From: Paenibacillus sp. Marseille-Q4541
GTDB taxonomy: Bacteria > Bacillota > Bacilli > Paenibacillales > Paenibacillaceae
Assembly: GCF_018310695.1 (NCBI RefSeq)
Contig: NZ_JAGXCY010000005.1
Coordinates: 1-64,000 of the forward strand
Direction of reading: 5' to 3'
DNA length: 64,000 nucleotides
In this document: piece after piece, positions 26,034 through 35,109 of the stretch
Numbering within the stretch: position 1 is the stretch's first letter
How the letters are laid out: the number at the start of each line of letters is the position of its first letter
Program-made: the position numbers and the translations under genes
The notes under the pieces: model-generated
What the model saw: only the letters and a program-made list of their open reading frames with translations
Told to the model about the DNA's origin: nothing
Database searches by the model: none

Positions 26034-26700
26034 GTGTATTTTTACCTCCTTCAGATTTAGCATTAATGAGAGTGATTCGCACTAAATGTAGTCTGCAAGG
26101 AAAAAGATGTCAATGAATTTGAACTCTATACACGAAAAAAGAGAGAAATTAGGAAATTGTTAACCTGTCGAAAGTGTTCTTACACATGGTAAGCTAACTT
26201 ATGACAATAGGTTGTATTTGTTTTCTGCTTTCAACGATTAACATTGCAGCAAATTCAACACACTATTTTGCTAAATAATTAAGTGTCATGTCATTAAATA
26301 TAACACAAGAATGGCCTATAAACGGCTTTAATAGCGAGAAAATTACGTATTTACGAATTTTAGGAGAATAGATAAACTTTGTATGAATGCGATTCCATTG
26401 CTTTCATATCAAGGTTTTGCATCTTCATTTCGCGCTTTCTTTGTTACCACACTGGATTTTATATGTGTTAGGTAATATAACGAAGGGAAAGCGAAGAAAC
26501 CTGCTTATTTCATTAGAACAAAGGGGTGAGGCATACCTAGTAAGGCGGCAGTATAACTGCACATCATCGAAGATTCAGGCTTTGCTTTTTGTATGTCTTT
26601 TAGAAGGCAAGTTGTATTTGGGTGTCATGATTGGTTCAACTTATGAGCTGATTCCTGTTATTTATTTATGTAGAGAAACAGAGAAAAGGGAGGATATTTC
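26034..26700 (+). promoter_or_regulatory. long leader of the orphan sugar-binding lipoprotein
   Basis: About 650 bases with no convincing gene. A segment at 26251-26289 (AAATTCAACACACTATTTTG and then ATTAAGTG) is alike in sequence to 31207-31239 upstream of the permease operon (AAATCAAACACACTATTTCA and then ATTAAGCG). It may be a binding site for a shared regulator, plausibly the AraC protein at 35100. A start-rich frame from 26387 lacks codon bias and is not called. Confidence 0.45.
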
Positions 26701-28293
26701 ATGAATAAAAAGCTTCTGAAAACCGGTTTGGCTTTGACATTGTTCACCTCACTTCTAGCAGGTTGTGGTACACCTAAAAGTGCCAGTACAGGTCCGTCTG
26801 ATACAGCAGCAAATGTAAGTAAAGAAGGGTTTCCGATTGTAGAAAAGCCGATTACACTCTCCATGATGGGTAAAGATACGGGTATGCAAAACTGGAACGA
26901 CATGGTCGTATTTGACGAAATGGAAAAACTTACAAATATTAAATTGGAATTTAGAAATGCACCAATGGATAGTTTTGATACGAAAAAGAACTTGGTCTTC
27001 GCTAGCGGTGATCTTCCGGATATGTTCTATGCAGCAGAATTGACGAAGGCAGAAGAAGTCAACTATGGTACTCAGGGAATTCTGATTCCTTTGGAACAGT
27101 TAATTGAAGATTATGCTCCTAATATTAAAAAAGTATTGGAAGAAAATCCGGATATTAAAAAATCAATCACTACACCGGATGGACATATTTATTCTTTGCC
27201 AAGAATTGACCTTACGGCTGTGTGGAATCATGGACCTATCTGGTATAACGGAGCATATCTAGAAGCACTCGGTGTAGATAAACTCCCAGAAACTACAGAA
27301 GAATTTTATACGTACTTGAAACGTATTAAAGAAGAAGATCCGAATGGAAACGGTAAAGCAGATGAAATTCCGCTCGTATCTGTAAAAATAGAAGATATTC
27401 GTCGCTATTTTGAGGGTGCCTTTGGACTTTATGATGAAGTTATCTATACGGACGACGACAACAAAGTTCGTTACACTCCGATGGAAGAAGGGTATCGTGG
27501 ATATCTGACTTACCTGAACCGTTTGTGGGAAGAAAAGCTGCTTGATCCAGAAACATTCTCTCAAACCGACGAACAGAAAAAATCAAAAGGGAAGTCTGAT
27601 CGTGTAGGTCTATTCTCTGACTGGCATCCATACTTCACGCTTGGCGGTGAACCGGACACAGCTGACAAAATGATGATCCCACTGAAGAGTGATATGGTGG
27701 ACAAGCCTGCCTATGGTAAAAGTACGGGGCTGAGCACAGGTGCATTTGCCATTTCCAGTACGAATCCGGCTCCTGAAGCGACAATGCGCTGGGTTGACTA
27801 TCTGTACACGTATGAAGGATCCACTTTGTTTGATAAAGGCCCAGAAGGCACGATGTGGAAATACGTAGGTGAAAATACGAAAGAAAAAGAAGAAGTGGCT
27901 ATTCCAGGTGGCGGTGATCGCGAAGAGTTCCGTGCTACGTTGACACCTAACTATGGTATCGTTTCGCCAGGTATCACGATTCCAGAAGTAAATCTAGGAC
28001 TTAAAACTGAATTTGATGAGTGGGTAGATAAAGAAACAGCAGAGAAATTGGCTCCAATTGCTCGAGTTCCTTATCCAAACGTCTATCTGACACCAGAAGA
28101 ACAAGAAGAAGCATCCCGTCTGCGTTCTGATCTGGATAAATATGTAGAAGAAATGGAAGCTAAATTTATTACAGGTCAGGAATCTCTTGATAAATGGGAT
28201 AGTTATGTAGAGCAACTGAAAAAGATGGGCGCTGAACGCGTAGCTGAAATTTATCAGGGTGCTTATGACAAATGGGCACAACAACCAAGCTAA
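26701..28293 (+). CDS. sugar ABC transporter lipoprotein, orphan copy
   Basis: 530 residues. The signal peptide ends in the lipobox LLAGC (Cys22), so the mature protein is lipid-anchored. The body is a large LplA/YtcQ-type extracellular solute-binding protein (MGKDTGMQNWNDMVVFDEME, NLVFASGDLPDMFYAAEL, PIWYNGAYLEALGVDKLPET), longer than ordinary sugar-binding proteins and typical for oligosaccharide uptake in Paenibacillus. It is a close paralogue of the one at 33461, including long identical stretches, but has no permeases next to it. It probably shares the permeases at 31518-33403. A terminator follows directly. Confidence 0.9.
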   Translation: MNKKLLKTGLALTLFTSLLAGCGTPKSASTGPSDTAANVSKEGFPIVEKPITLSMMGKDTGMQNWNDMVVFDEMEKLTNIKLEFRNAPMDSFDTKKNLVFASGDLPDMFYAAELTKAEEVNYGTQGILIPLEQLIEDYAPNIKKVLEENPDIKKSITTPDGHIYSLPRIDLTAVWNHGPIWYNGAYLEALGVDKLPETTEEFYTYLKRIKEEDPNGNGKADEIPLVSVKIEDIRRYFEGAFGLYDEVIYTDDDNKVRYTPMEEGYRGYLTYLNRLWEEKLLDPETFSQTDEQKKSKGKSDRVGLFSDWHPYFTLGGEPDTADKMMIPLKSDMVDKPAYGKSTGLSTGAFAISSTNPAPEATMRWVDYLYTYEGSTLFDKGPEGTMWKYVGENTKEKEEVAIPGGGDREEFRATLTPNYGIVSPGITIPEVNLGLKTEFDEWVDKETAEKLAPIARVPYPNVYLTPEEQEEASRLRSDLDKYVEEMEAKFITGQESLDKWDSYVEQLKKMGAERVAEIYQGAYDKWAQQPS

Positions 28294-28325
28294 GCTTTTG
28301 CTTAGAATCAATCAAACCGTAGAAA

Positions 28326-28366
28326 TAGCCGCTTTCAGCCTTGTGCTGGAGGCGGTTGTTTTTTTG
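28326..28366 (+). terminator. rho-independent terminator
   Basis: AGCCGC...CAGC pairs with GCTG...GCGGTT, followed by a run of seven T residues. It ends the orphan lipoprotein gene. Confidence 0.75.
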
Positions 28367-28486
28367 TGGACTTGTTATCGGAATTGTCGAAACAAAGTGG
28401 CTATCCATCACGTTAATGTTCATGTAGACTAGACATTTCCAATACAACTTTATAGAGGAATGAGACACGGATGATGAGCGGGAATT

Positions 28487-28702
28487 ATGCCTCTATCAAC
28501 ATTGAGAAATATACAAGGTAACGCACGACTCGCTATCCTGCTTATTTTGATTACGATTGTTGCTGTCTATCATGAACCTTTCCTCATGCCGAGGTATAAG
28601 GAATTTGTAGATCAGAAGACCATGATTCAATCGTTTACTTTATTGGAGCATTATAAAAGGAGTGGTATTTCTGATTCGTGTTCAGACAGAGATTACAATT
28701 AA
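28487..28702 (+). pseudogene. possible remnant of a membrane transporter
   Basis: 71 codons. The start MPLSTLRNIQGNARLAIL resembles the N-terminus of some MFS permeases (TLRNxxGNxR), but the expected first helix is replaced by ILITIVAVYHEPFLMPRYKE, which looks more like the end of a last helix and cytoplasmic tail. This would fit an internal deletion, as in other remnants nearby. It overlaps the next gene by 41 bases. The MFS reading is an inference from short similarity. Confidence 0.3.
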
Positions 28703-29123
28703 AAGACCGATTGAGTGTTGTTTTGACGCAGCGAGAGACTTGGATTTACACACTCGTACGGTATGGAATCATACACAAGAAAAGATTGTTTCCGCTAATG
28801 AGGGGCTGATTGGCCCTGGAGAGATAGTAACCTTTGAGGCGACTCATTTTTTTGTGCGGCAGCGACTCACATCGAAGGTTATCGACTTTGAGCCTCCCTA
28901 TACGTTTACGGATCAAATGCAGCAAGGTGCGTTCCGTAGCTTGATACACATTCACGAATTTGAAGTTCTTCACCAGAATGAAACATCCATGAGGGATACG
29001 CTTCATTTTGAAGCTCCTTATGGATGGATGGGCAGGCTGGCGGAACGTTTTATTTTACAATCGTATATGAAAAACTTTCTTGAATACAGAAACAAGCAGT
29101 TGAAGAAGATGCTAGAATCATAG
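28662..29123 (+). CDS. SRPBCC-family (START-like) protein
   Basis: About 150 residues of the SRPBCC ligand-binding fold: TEITIKRPIECCFDAARDLD at the start, PPYTFTDQMQQGAFRSLIHI, then the long C-terminal helix (RLAERFILQSYMKNFLEYRN). Such proteins bind hydrophobic ligands or act as cyclases; nothing specifies the ligand. The start is unclear. GTG 28662 lies within the AAAGGAG binding site, whereas homologues begin near IRVQTEI, so a CTG at 28671 or a nearby codon may be used. Confidence 0.7.
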   Translation: MVFLIRVQTEITIKRPIECCFDAARDLDLHTRTVWNHTQEKIVSANEGLIGPGEIVTFEATHFFVRQRLTSKVIDFEPPYTFTDQMQQGAFRSLIHIHEFEVLHQNETSMRDTLHFEAPYGWMGRLAERFILQSYMKNFLEYRNKQLKKMLES

Positions 29124-29160
29124 TGTACAGAGTACATATATATAAGGAGACGACGACACA

Positions 29161-29646
29161 ATGTCAAACCGATCAAATGATATTGAAGTTAAATTGTACA
29201 CCATGTGCGTAGTACGAGACGGGGACCGAATCCTATTAATGAACCGGCCTAATGAGAAAGGATTTCCAGGGTGGATTGCTGCAGGAGGAAAAGTAGAGTT
29301 TCCGGAGAGTTTGACAGAAGGGGCAATACGAGAAGTAAAGGAAGAAACAGGCCTTACCGTAAGCAACTTGATATACAAAGGGCTTGATGAATTTGTAGAC
29401 CCGAATAAGCGGTATCGGTACATGGTATTTAATTATATTACAGATTCATTCGAAGGTGAGTTGCGAAATGATCCTCCTGAAGGAGAGCTTCAGTGGGTTT
29501 CGCTCGGTGAGTTGAATGACTATCCGATGCAGGATTGGTTCAGGGAGCGGCTAACTTATTTTTTTGAAGACGGAACCTTTGAAATCTATGCCCTCTGGGA
29601 CGAAGATAAACAGGATACACAAAAGCAGACCATAACTAAATTATAA
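29161..29646 (+). CDS. NUDIX hydrolase, MutT-like
   Basis: 161 residues. Nudix box GGKVEFPESLTEGAIREVKE (about 44-63, continuing ETGL). The surrounding VVRDGDRILLMNRPNEKGFPGW and NYITDSFEGELRNDPPEGEL match the 8-oxo-dGTP diphosphatase-like branch of Firmicutes (MutX/YtkD type). It may clean oxidised nucleotides, though many relatives have other substrates. AGGAGACGACG precedes the ATG. Confidence 0.8.
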   Translation: MSNRSNDIEVKLYTMCVVRDGDRILLMNRPNEKGFPGWIAAGGKVEFPESLTEGAIREVKEETGLTVSNLIYKGLDEFVDPNKRYRYMVFNYITDSFEGELRNDPPEGELQWVSLGELNDYPMQDWFRERLTYFFEDGTFEIYALWDEDKQDTQKQTITKL

Positions 29647-29735
29647 ATGATACAAAAATAGCTCCGTTGTGCTGGCCGATCAAAGATACAATACACAACA
29701 ACAGACATAGAAACATATGGGGGCAAAAAACAACA

Positions 29736-30866
29736 ATGAATCATATTCCTTTTGGAAATCTTGATTATTTACTTGAGGGCAGTGAAGTGCAGCAAGCAGC
29801 ATACCGAGTGCTTAGAAAATACAAAGTGATGGAGATTCTATCACCTTTTACTCCCGTCTTAACGGGTACCATCCCCATTCATATTGATATTGAAGGCAGT
29901 GATCTTGATATCATCTGCGAGGTATATGATTTTCACCATTTTGAGCAATTACTGCGTTTTGAATTCGGAAATCGGTCTGGCTTTGTTTTGAAGGACCATG
30001 TTGTGCAGGGGATTCGAAGGATGAAGGCGAATTTGCAGCTTGATCAGTTTGAGATCGAGATCTTCGGTCAGCCGATTCCGGTAACGGAGCAGAATGCCTA
30101 TCGCCATATGATCATCGAGGATCGTATACTGCGATTGTCAGACGAAGAATTTCGCCAGATGGTTCGTTCACTCAAAAGAGATGGATACAAAACAGAACCG
30201 GCTTTTGCCATACTGATGGGTTTAGAGGGGGACCCGTATGAAAGTATGTTTGAAGTGAATCAGTGGACTGACGAGAAGATTGCAGAGATAGGGTGTTCTT
30301 TTACTGAGATCGTCACTAGAGTATATGAATTTACTGAAAAAAAGGAGTATCACTTCCCGCTAGATACGAGAAACATAGAGTATACAGGAGAGGAAGAGAA
30401 CCGAGAATTATTTGCTGAGAGGTATCATAAAGATCATTCCATTTATGTATCACGTGGGAAAAATCGGAATGAAGCACATCTGTTCTTTCGAGGTGCTAGC
30501 GATTTTACTTGTCGTTGTACCATTCTGGATCTATCACAGGAAAAATTCCCGATTCTTGAAGCGATGGAGGCCAGTGTCATTGAAGACACGAGCGATGATA
30601 ATTATGACTATTATGATGTTATCGATACATTTGGTGTGATTGAAGTGACGAATTGGGAATGGAGTACCCTTATTTCCTCAAATGTGGAGAAGCAGGGTAC
30701 TGAGTTTTTTGGATTTATCGAATCTTTTTTGCTTACCTATTTTCGTCAGCTCGTCTTTTCAGCTAAAGACATGGAAGGGCTAGAAGTATTCATGAAGCAG
30801 ACTTTACCTTGGGCCAAGTCTTTTTACTATGAAGGTGAATTGTACTATAGATTTAAATACTTCTGA
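29736..30866 (+). CDS. DUF4269 protein with extra C-terminal domain
   Basis: 376 residues from the ATG at 29736. Residues 1 to about 180 match DUF4269: LTGTIPIHIDIEGSDLDIIC is a nucleotidyltransferase-like G...D.D pattern, and EQNAYRHMIIEDRILRL follows. A further 190 residues (SIYVSRGKNRNEAHLFFRGA, then an acidic DTSDDNYDYYDVIDTFGV) form a second domain I do not recognise. DUF4269 proteins are normally about 180 residues, so this is a fusion or read-through of two ancestral genes. The role is unknown; the first domain suggests a minimal nucleotidyltransferase. Confidence 0.65.
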   Translation: MNHIPFGNLDYLLEGSEVQQAAYRVLRKYKVMEILSPFTPVLTGTIPIHIDIEGSDLDIICEVYDFHHFEQLLRFEFGNRSGFVLKDHVVQGIRRMKANLQLDQFEIEIFGQPIPVTEQNAYRHMIIEDRILRLSDEEFRQMVRSLKRDGYKTEPAFAILMGLEGDPYESMFEVNQWTDEKIAEIGCSFTEIVTRVYEFTEKKEYHFPLDTRNIEYTGEEENRELFAERYHKDHSIYVSRGKNRNEAHLFFRGASDFTCRCTILDLSQEKFPILEAMEASVIEDTSDDNYDYYDVIDTFGVIEVTNWEWSTLISSNVEKQGTEFFGFIESFLLTYFRQLVFSAKDMEGLEVFMKQTLPWAKSFYYEGELYYRFKYF

Positions 30867-30951
30867 TTAGGTTAGTTTTGGTGAATAAGAAATAGAGTGA
30901 AACCATTGTTGGTTTACAATCCATAGGTGGATATTAGTACCTGGCAGGAAG

Positions 30952-30986
30952 GATCTTTTGGCGAATAGGGCCGAAAGATCTTTTTT
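30952..30986 (+). terminator. rho-independent terminator
   Basis: GATCTTTTGGC (30952-30962) pairs with GCCGAAAGATC (30970-30980), followed by six T residues. Confidence 0.8.
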
Positions 30987-31517
30987 CATATATAGAATCA
31001 GCTTTACTGGCAAGGTAACTTAATCAATGATAAACTTATCATTTTGGATGATATAGCGCTTACAATAGGCGAAAAAGGAGGGGAACACAAAATATACCAA
31101 CGTATATATGTGGAATTTGCTTATGACATTGCTATGAAAGATGGGAGGTCAGGTAAAAATTCAATTGTCATTTCGTCAGAATACTGGATTAATTCCTAAT
31201 TCAAACAAATCAAACACACTATTTCACAATTAAGCGCGATTTTATGTGAGGAAAGATAACGACGTAATAGCGTTTTCATTGCTTATTTATTCCAATAGAC
31301 AATCGAAAATGACATATTGTCGAAAAAGCGGGGAATGAGTAGTATTTTACATGAAGGCGGTATCAATCCTTTCCTGTCCACGTTTGCAAGCTCTATATCC
31401 TATAAAACACGGAAATCCAGATGAATCAGTTTGGAGAACTGAATAGTGATGTGGTGTTAAGAAAGATTACAAACATTCAGTGGAAAGGCGCCAATATTTT
31501 GGAAAAGAGGTGACTCG
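30987..31517 (+). promoter_or_regulatory. leader of the oligosaccharide ABC operon with cre-like site
   Basis: No gene lies in this 531-base stretch. At 31265-31278 TAATAGCGTTTTCA, read on the minus strand as TGAAAACGCTATTA, fits the cre consensus at 13 of 14 positions and suggests CcpA control. At 31207-31239 lies the CACACTATTT...ATTAAGCG element shared with the leader at 26251. A binding site GAAAAGAGGTGA precedes the first permease. Confidence 0.5.
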
Positions 31518-32477
31518 ATGCAACAAAATGGACAAGTGACAGCATCAGTTTCAAAGGCTGCGATCCCACGGAGAAAGGGACTCGTGAAAAGAATCCTTCA
31601 AAACTGGGAGTTGTACGTGCTAATCGCACCGGCTTTCTTCTATTTTTTAATTTTCCAGTATGTACCGATGTACGGAGTTCAGATCGCATTTAAGAACTTT
31701 ATTCCTACGCTCGGAATCAATGGAAGTCCTTGGGTTGGATTCGATCACTTTGAGCGTTTCTTCAATTCCTATTATTTCTGGGATTTGATATGGAATACGC
31801 TCAGCATCAGCTTGTATGAGCTGGCTGTAGGTTTCCCGTTGCCGATCATTTTGGCATTGGCTTTCAATGAGGTGAGGAATGGAAAGTTCAAAAAGACAGT
31901 ACAGACTGCTACTTACGCACCGCATTTTATTTCGGTCGTTGTAATGGCAGGGATGATCATTACCTTCTTGTCTCCCTCATCCGGGATCATCATTCACCTG
32001 ATTGAATGGCTAGGCTTTAGTTCACCCGATTTCCTGACGGATCCAGCATGGTTTAAGACGATGTATGTTATCTCAGGGGTTTGGCAAAGTACGGGCTGGG
32101 GAACGATCATTTACCTAGCGGCATTATCCGGGGTAGATCCACAGCAGCATGAAGCTGCAATTGTTGACGGAGCTTCCCGCTTCCAGCGGATTTGGTTCAT
32201 TAACATTCCGGCGATTGTGCCTACCATTACCATTTTGCTCATTCTGAATATGGGCGGTTTGCTTGGTGTCGGGTTTGAGAAAATTCTACTCTTGCAGAAT
32301 TCACTCAATATGACATCTTCTGATGTCATCTCTACGTTTGTTTACCGATCAGGTTTGCTTGATGCACAGTACAGCTTCTCGACAGCAGTCGGATTGTTTA
32401 ACTCTGTCATCAACGCATTTATGCTTGTCCTGGTGAACCAGATTGCTCGTCGTACAAGTGAAAACAGCCTATGGTAA
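31518..32477 (+). CDS. ABC transporter permease, LplB-like
   Basis: 319 residues, six membrane helices beginning at about residue 32 (LYVLIAPAFFYFLIFQYVPM). The ATPase-coupling EAA loop reads EAAIVDGASRFQRIWFINIP (about 210). It belongs to the carbohydrate-uptake permease group paired with large LplA-type lipoproteins, which import oligosaccharides. The partner permease follows 20 bases later. No ATPase gene lies in the window, so a shared MsmX-type ATPase encoded elsewhere is probably used. Confidence 0.9.
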   Translation: MQQNGQVTASVSKAAIPRRKGLVKRILQNWELYVLIAPAFFYFLIFQYVPMYGVQIAFKNFIPTLGINGSPWVGFDHFERFFNSYYFWDLIWNTLSISLYELAVGFPLPIILALAFNEVRNGKFKKTVQTATYAPHFISVVVMAGMIITFLSPSSGIIIHLIEWLGFSSPDFLTDPAWFKTMYVISGVWQSTGWGTIIYLAALSGVDPQQHEAAIVDGASRFQRIWFINIPAIVPTITILLILNMGGLLGVGFEKILLLQNSLNMTSSDVISTFVYRSGLLDAQYSFSTAVGLFNSVINAFMLVLVNQIARRTSENSLW

Positions 32478-32497
32478 GAGAAGGGAGTGAAGGGTAA

Positions 32498-33403
32498 ATG
32501 TTGTCTGGAGTAAAAGAAACGAAGCGTGACAAAATTTTTATGTTTTGTAACTATCTCTATCTGACGATTGCTTTTGTGCTTGTCGCATACCCGCTTGTTT
32601 ACATTTTGAGTGCATCGATCAGTGATCCGAGAGTAGTTAGCTCAGGAGAGATGTGGCTTTTCCCGAAAGAAATTACGTTTGAAGGTTATATCAAAGTGTT
32701 TGAGAATAGCAAAATATGGAACGGTTATCTGAATACGATCATTTATACGGTGGTAGGTACGCTAATTAACCTAGCCGTTACGATTCCAGCGGCTTATGCT
32801 ATGAGCCGTAAAGACATGGTAGGTCGTAATTTCTTTATGGCGATGTTCATGTTCACGATGTTCTTCAGTGGCGGACTCATTCCTACATACCTGCTTATCC
32901 GTGATCTTGGGATGATCGACAGCATGTGGGCACTTATTTTACCTTCTGCTGCTTCGATTTGGAATATTATCGTGTCGCGTACGTTCTTCCTGTCCAATAT
33001 TCCGAGGGAACTTCAGGAAGCTGCACAGATTGATGGATGTACGAATCTCCGGCTCTTCTTCAAAATTGTCATTCCGCTCTCCATGCCAATTATTGCGGTT
33101 ATGGCGTTGTTCTACGGGGTTGGTCATTGGAACAGTTACTTTAGTGCTTTGATCTATCTGAATACAGAAGATAAATATCCACTTCAAATGGTGCTTAGAC
33201 AGATTCTAGTCTTGCAAGAGATGACAGCTGAGACAGGTGGAGCTAATGCAACCGTTGCTTCTGCACTGAACAGTAAGGCAGAAATTGCAGCGCTTGTAAA
33301 ATATGCAGTTATTATCGTATCCACTCTTCCAATCATTATCGTTTATCCATTCTTGCAACGTTTCTTTGTTCAAGGTGTCATGATTGGTTCTGTAAAAGGT
33401 TGA
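32498..33403 (+). CDS. ABC transporter permease, YtcP/LplC-like
   Basis: 301 residues with six helices, starting IAFVLVAYPLVYILSASISD. EAA loop EAAQIDGCTNLRLFFKIVIP (about 180). The C-terminal ...PFLQRFFVQGVMIGSVKG is the standard ending of the family. It forms the translocation pore with the LplB-like subunit and is followed by its binding lipoprotein. GGGAGTGAAGGG precedes the ATG. Confidence 0.9.
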   Translation: MLSGVKETKRDKIFMFCNYLYLTIAFVLVAYPLVYILSASISDPRVVSSGEMWLFPKEITFEGYIKVFENSKIWNGYLNTIIYTVVGTLINLAVTIPAAYAMSRKDMVGRNFFMAMFMFTMFFSGGLIPTYLLIRDLGMIDSMWALILPSAASIWNIIVSRTFFLSNIPRELQEAAQIDGCTNLRLFFKIVIPLSMPIIAVMALFYGVGHWNSYFSALIYLNTEDKYPLQMVLRQILVLQEMTAETGGANATVASALNSKAEIAALVKYAVIIVSTLPIIIVYPFLQRFFVQGVMIGSVKG

Positions 33404-33460
33404 TTGTAAACGGTTAAAAATCTCATTACTACATCTCTAGATTAGGAAGGTAGGATTTAA

Positions 33461-35065
33461 ATGAATAAAAAGTTATATAAAACAGGAGCAACTGCTCTTA
33501 CGATTACACTTCTCGGTTCATTGCTTGCAGCATGTGGATCTTCCGGTGATTCAGCGGGATCATCCAATACAGCAGCTGTTGTAAATAAGGACGGATATCC
33601 GGTCGTGGAAGAACCGATTACCCTTACGATGATGAGTAAAGATACAGGGATGCAGAACTGGAACGATATGGCTGTATTTGATGAAATGGAGAAGTTGACT
33701 AACATCAAATTTGAATTCGCAAATGCACCTATGGATAGTTTTGATACGAAAAAGAATCTCGTGTTTGCTAGTGGCGACCTTCCGGATATTTTCTACGGAG
33801 CTGATCTGAAACCAGGCGAAGAAGTAACCTATGGTAGTCAAGGAGTCTTGCTTCCTCTAGAGGATCTGATTGACACTTACGCGCCGAACCTCAAGAAACT
33901 ACTGGACGAAAATCCGGAGATTCGCAAATCCATTACAACACCGGACGGACATATCTACACCTTGCCTTCCATTAATCTTTCATCCATCTGGTACCAAGGT
34001 CCAATCTGGTATAACGGTGATTTCCTGAAAGCACTGAAGGTTGAAGAACTGCCGAAGACGACAGAGGAATTCTACACTTATCTGAAAAGAGTGAAGGAAG
34101 AAGATCCTAACGGCAATGGTAAAGCAGATGAAATTCCGTTAACTTCCGTAAAACTTACAGATATCCGTCAGTTCCTATTGGGAGCATGGGGCATCTCTAA
34201 CATGGAGTACTATGCGGATGAAGAAGGGAAAGTTCACTACACACCAATGGAAGAAGGCTACCGTGAGTACCTTACTTTCATGAACCGCCTATGGAATGAA
34301 AACCTTCTGGATCATGAAACATTCTCTCAAACGGATGAGCAGAAGAAATCCAAAGGTAAAAATAATCAAATTGGTGCATTCTCTGACTACCATCCATACT
34401 TCACGTTGGGCGGAGAACCTAGTACTGACGATAAAATGATGTACCCCCTGAAAAGCGACATGGTAGATGAGCCAGTCTATGGCAGTCATCCAGGTATTAC
34501 AACAGGTACATTTGCCCTTAGCCTTACGAACCCTGCTCCAGAAGCAAGCATCCGCTGGGTAGATTATCTTTATTCCGTTGAAGGAGCTACCATGTTCGCA
34601 AGTGGACCAGAAGGCGCTCTATGGGATTATGTAAATAAAGAAACGCATGAGAAGAAGTGGCTGCCGTTAGAAGAGGGTGTTGACCGTGAGGAAACACGTG
34701 CGACCCTGACACCTAACTATGGTATTGTGCCTCCTGGTCTTGAAAATGAGGAAGTTAAATTAGGTCTGAAAAATGACTTTGATGAATGGATCGATAAAGA
34801 AAACGAAGAAAAATTAGTTCCTTATGCAAGAGTGGGCTACCCGATTGTTTATTTGTTACCAGAAGAGCAGGATGAAGTATCACGTCTTCTCTCCGATTTA
34901 AAAACTTATGTTGAGCAAATGGAAGCGAAATTTGTAACTGGACAAGAACCACTAACGGGCTGGGATAGTTACTTAGCACAAGTTAAAAAGATGGGCGGAG
35001 ATCGCATAGCAGAGATTTACCAAGCTGCTTATGATCGTTGGAATCAGACCGGTAAAAAAGAGTAA
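33461..35065 (+). CDS. sugar ABC transporter solute-binding lipoprotein
   Basis: 534 residues. Lipobox LLAAC with Cys25. Closely similar to the lipoprotein at 26701 along the whole length (for example MDSFDTKKNLVFASGDLPD and ETFSQTDEQKKSKGK are shared exactly), so one arose by duplication. It is encoded with its permeases and should capture an oligosaccharide at the cell surface. The mannosidases downstream suggest a mannose-rich ligand. AGGAAGGTAGG lies upstream. Confidence 0.92.
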   Translation: MNKKLYKTGATALTITLLGSLLAACGSSGDSAGSSNTAAVVNKDGYPVVEEPITLTMMSKDTGMQNWNDMAVFDEMEKLTNIKFEFANAPMDSFDTKKNLVFASGDLPDIFYGADLKPGEEVTYGSQGVLLPLEDLIDTYAPNLKKLLDENPEIRKSITTPDGHIYTLPSINLSSIWYQGPIWYNGDFLKALKVEELPKTTEEFYTYLKRVKEEDPNGNGKADEIPLTSVKLTDIRQFLLGAWGISNMEYYADEEGKVHYTPMEEGYREYLTFMNRLWNENLLDHETFSQTDEQKKSKGKNNQIGAFSDYHPYFTLGGEPSTDDKMMYPLKSDMVDEPVYGSHPGITTGTFALSLTNPAPEASIRWVDYLYSVEGATMFASGPEGALWDYVNKETHEKKWLPLEEGVDREETRATLTPNYGIVPPGLENEEVKLGLKNDFDEWIDKENEEKLVPYARVGYPIVYLLPEEQDEVSRLLSDLKTYVEQMEAKFVTGQEPLTGWDSYLAQVKKMGGDRIAEIYQAAYDRWNQTGKKE

Positions 35066-35073
35066 TTAGTAAT

Positions 35074-35109
35074 AAAAAAGGGAGCGGCAAGCCTGACGGC
35101 TACCGCTCC
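35074..35109. terminator. terminator shared by convergent genes
   Basis: GGAGCGG (35081-35087) pairs with CCGCTCC (35103-35109), with an inner AAGCC/GGCT stem. The A run before it (35074-35079) acts as a T run for the minus strand. The stop codon of the regulator (35100-35102) lies inside the hairpin. Confidence 0.7.

Noticed and set aside
26387..26704. 105-codon frame before the orphan lipoprotein
   Set aside because: No binding site, no domain, and it overlaps the lipoprotein start; treated as leader.
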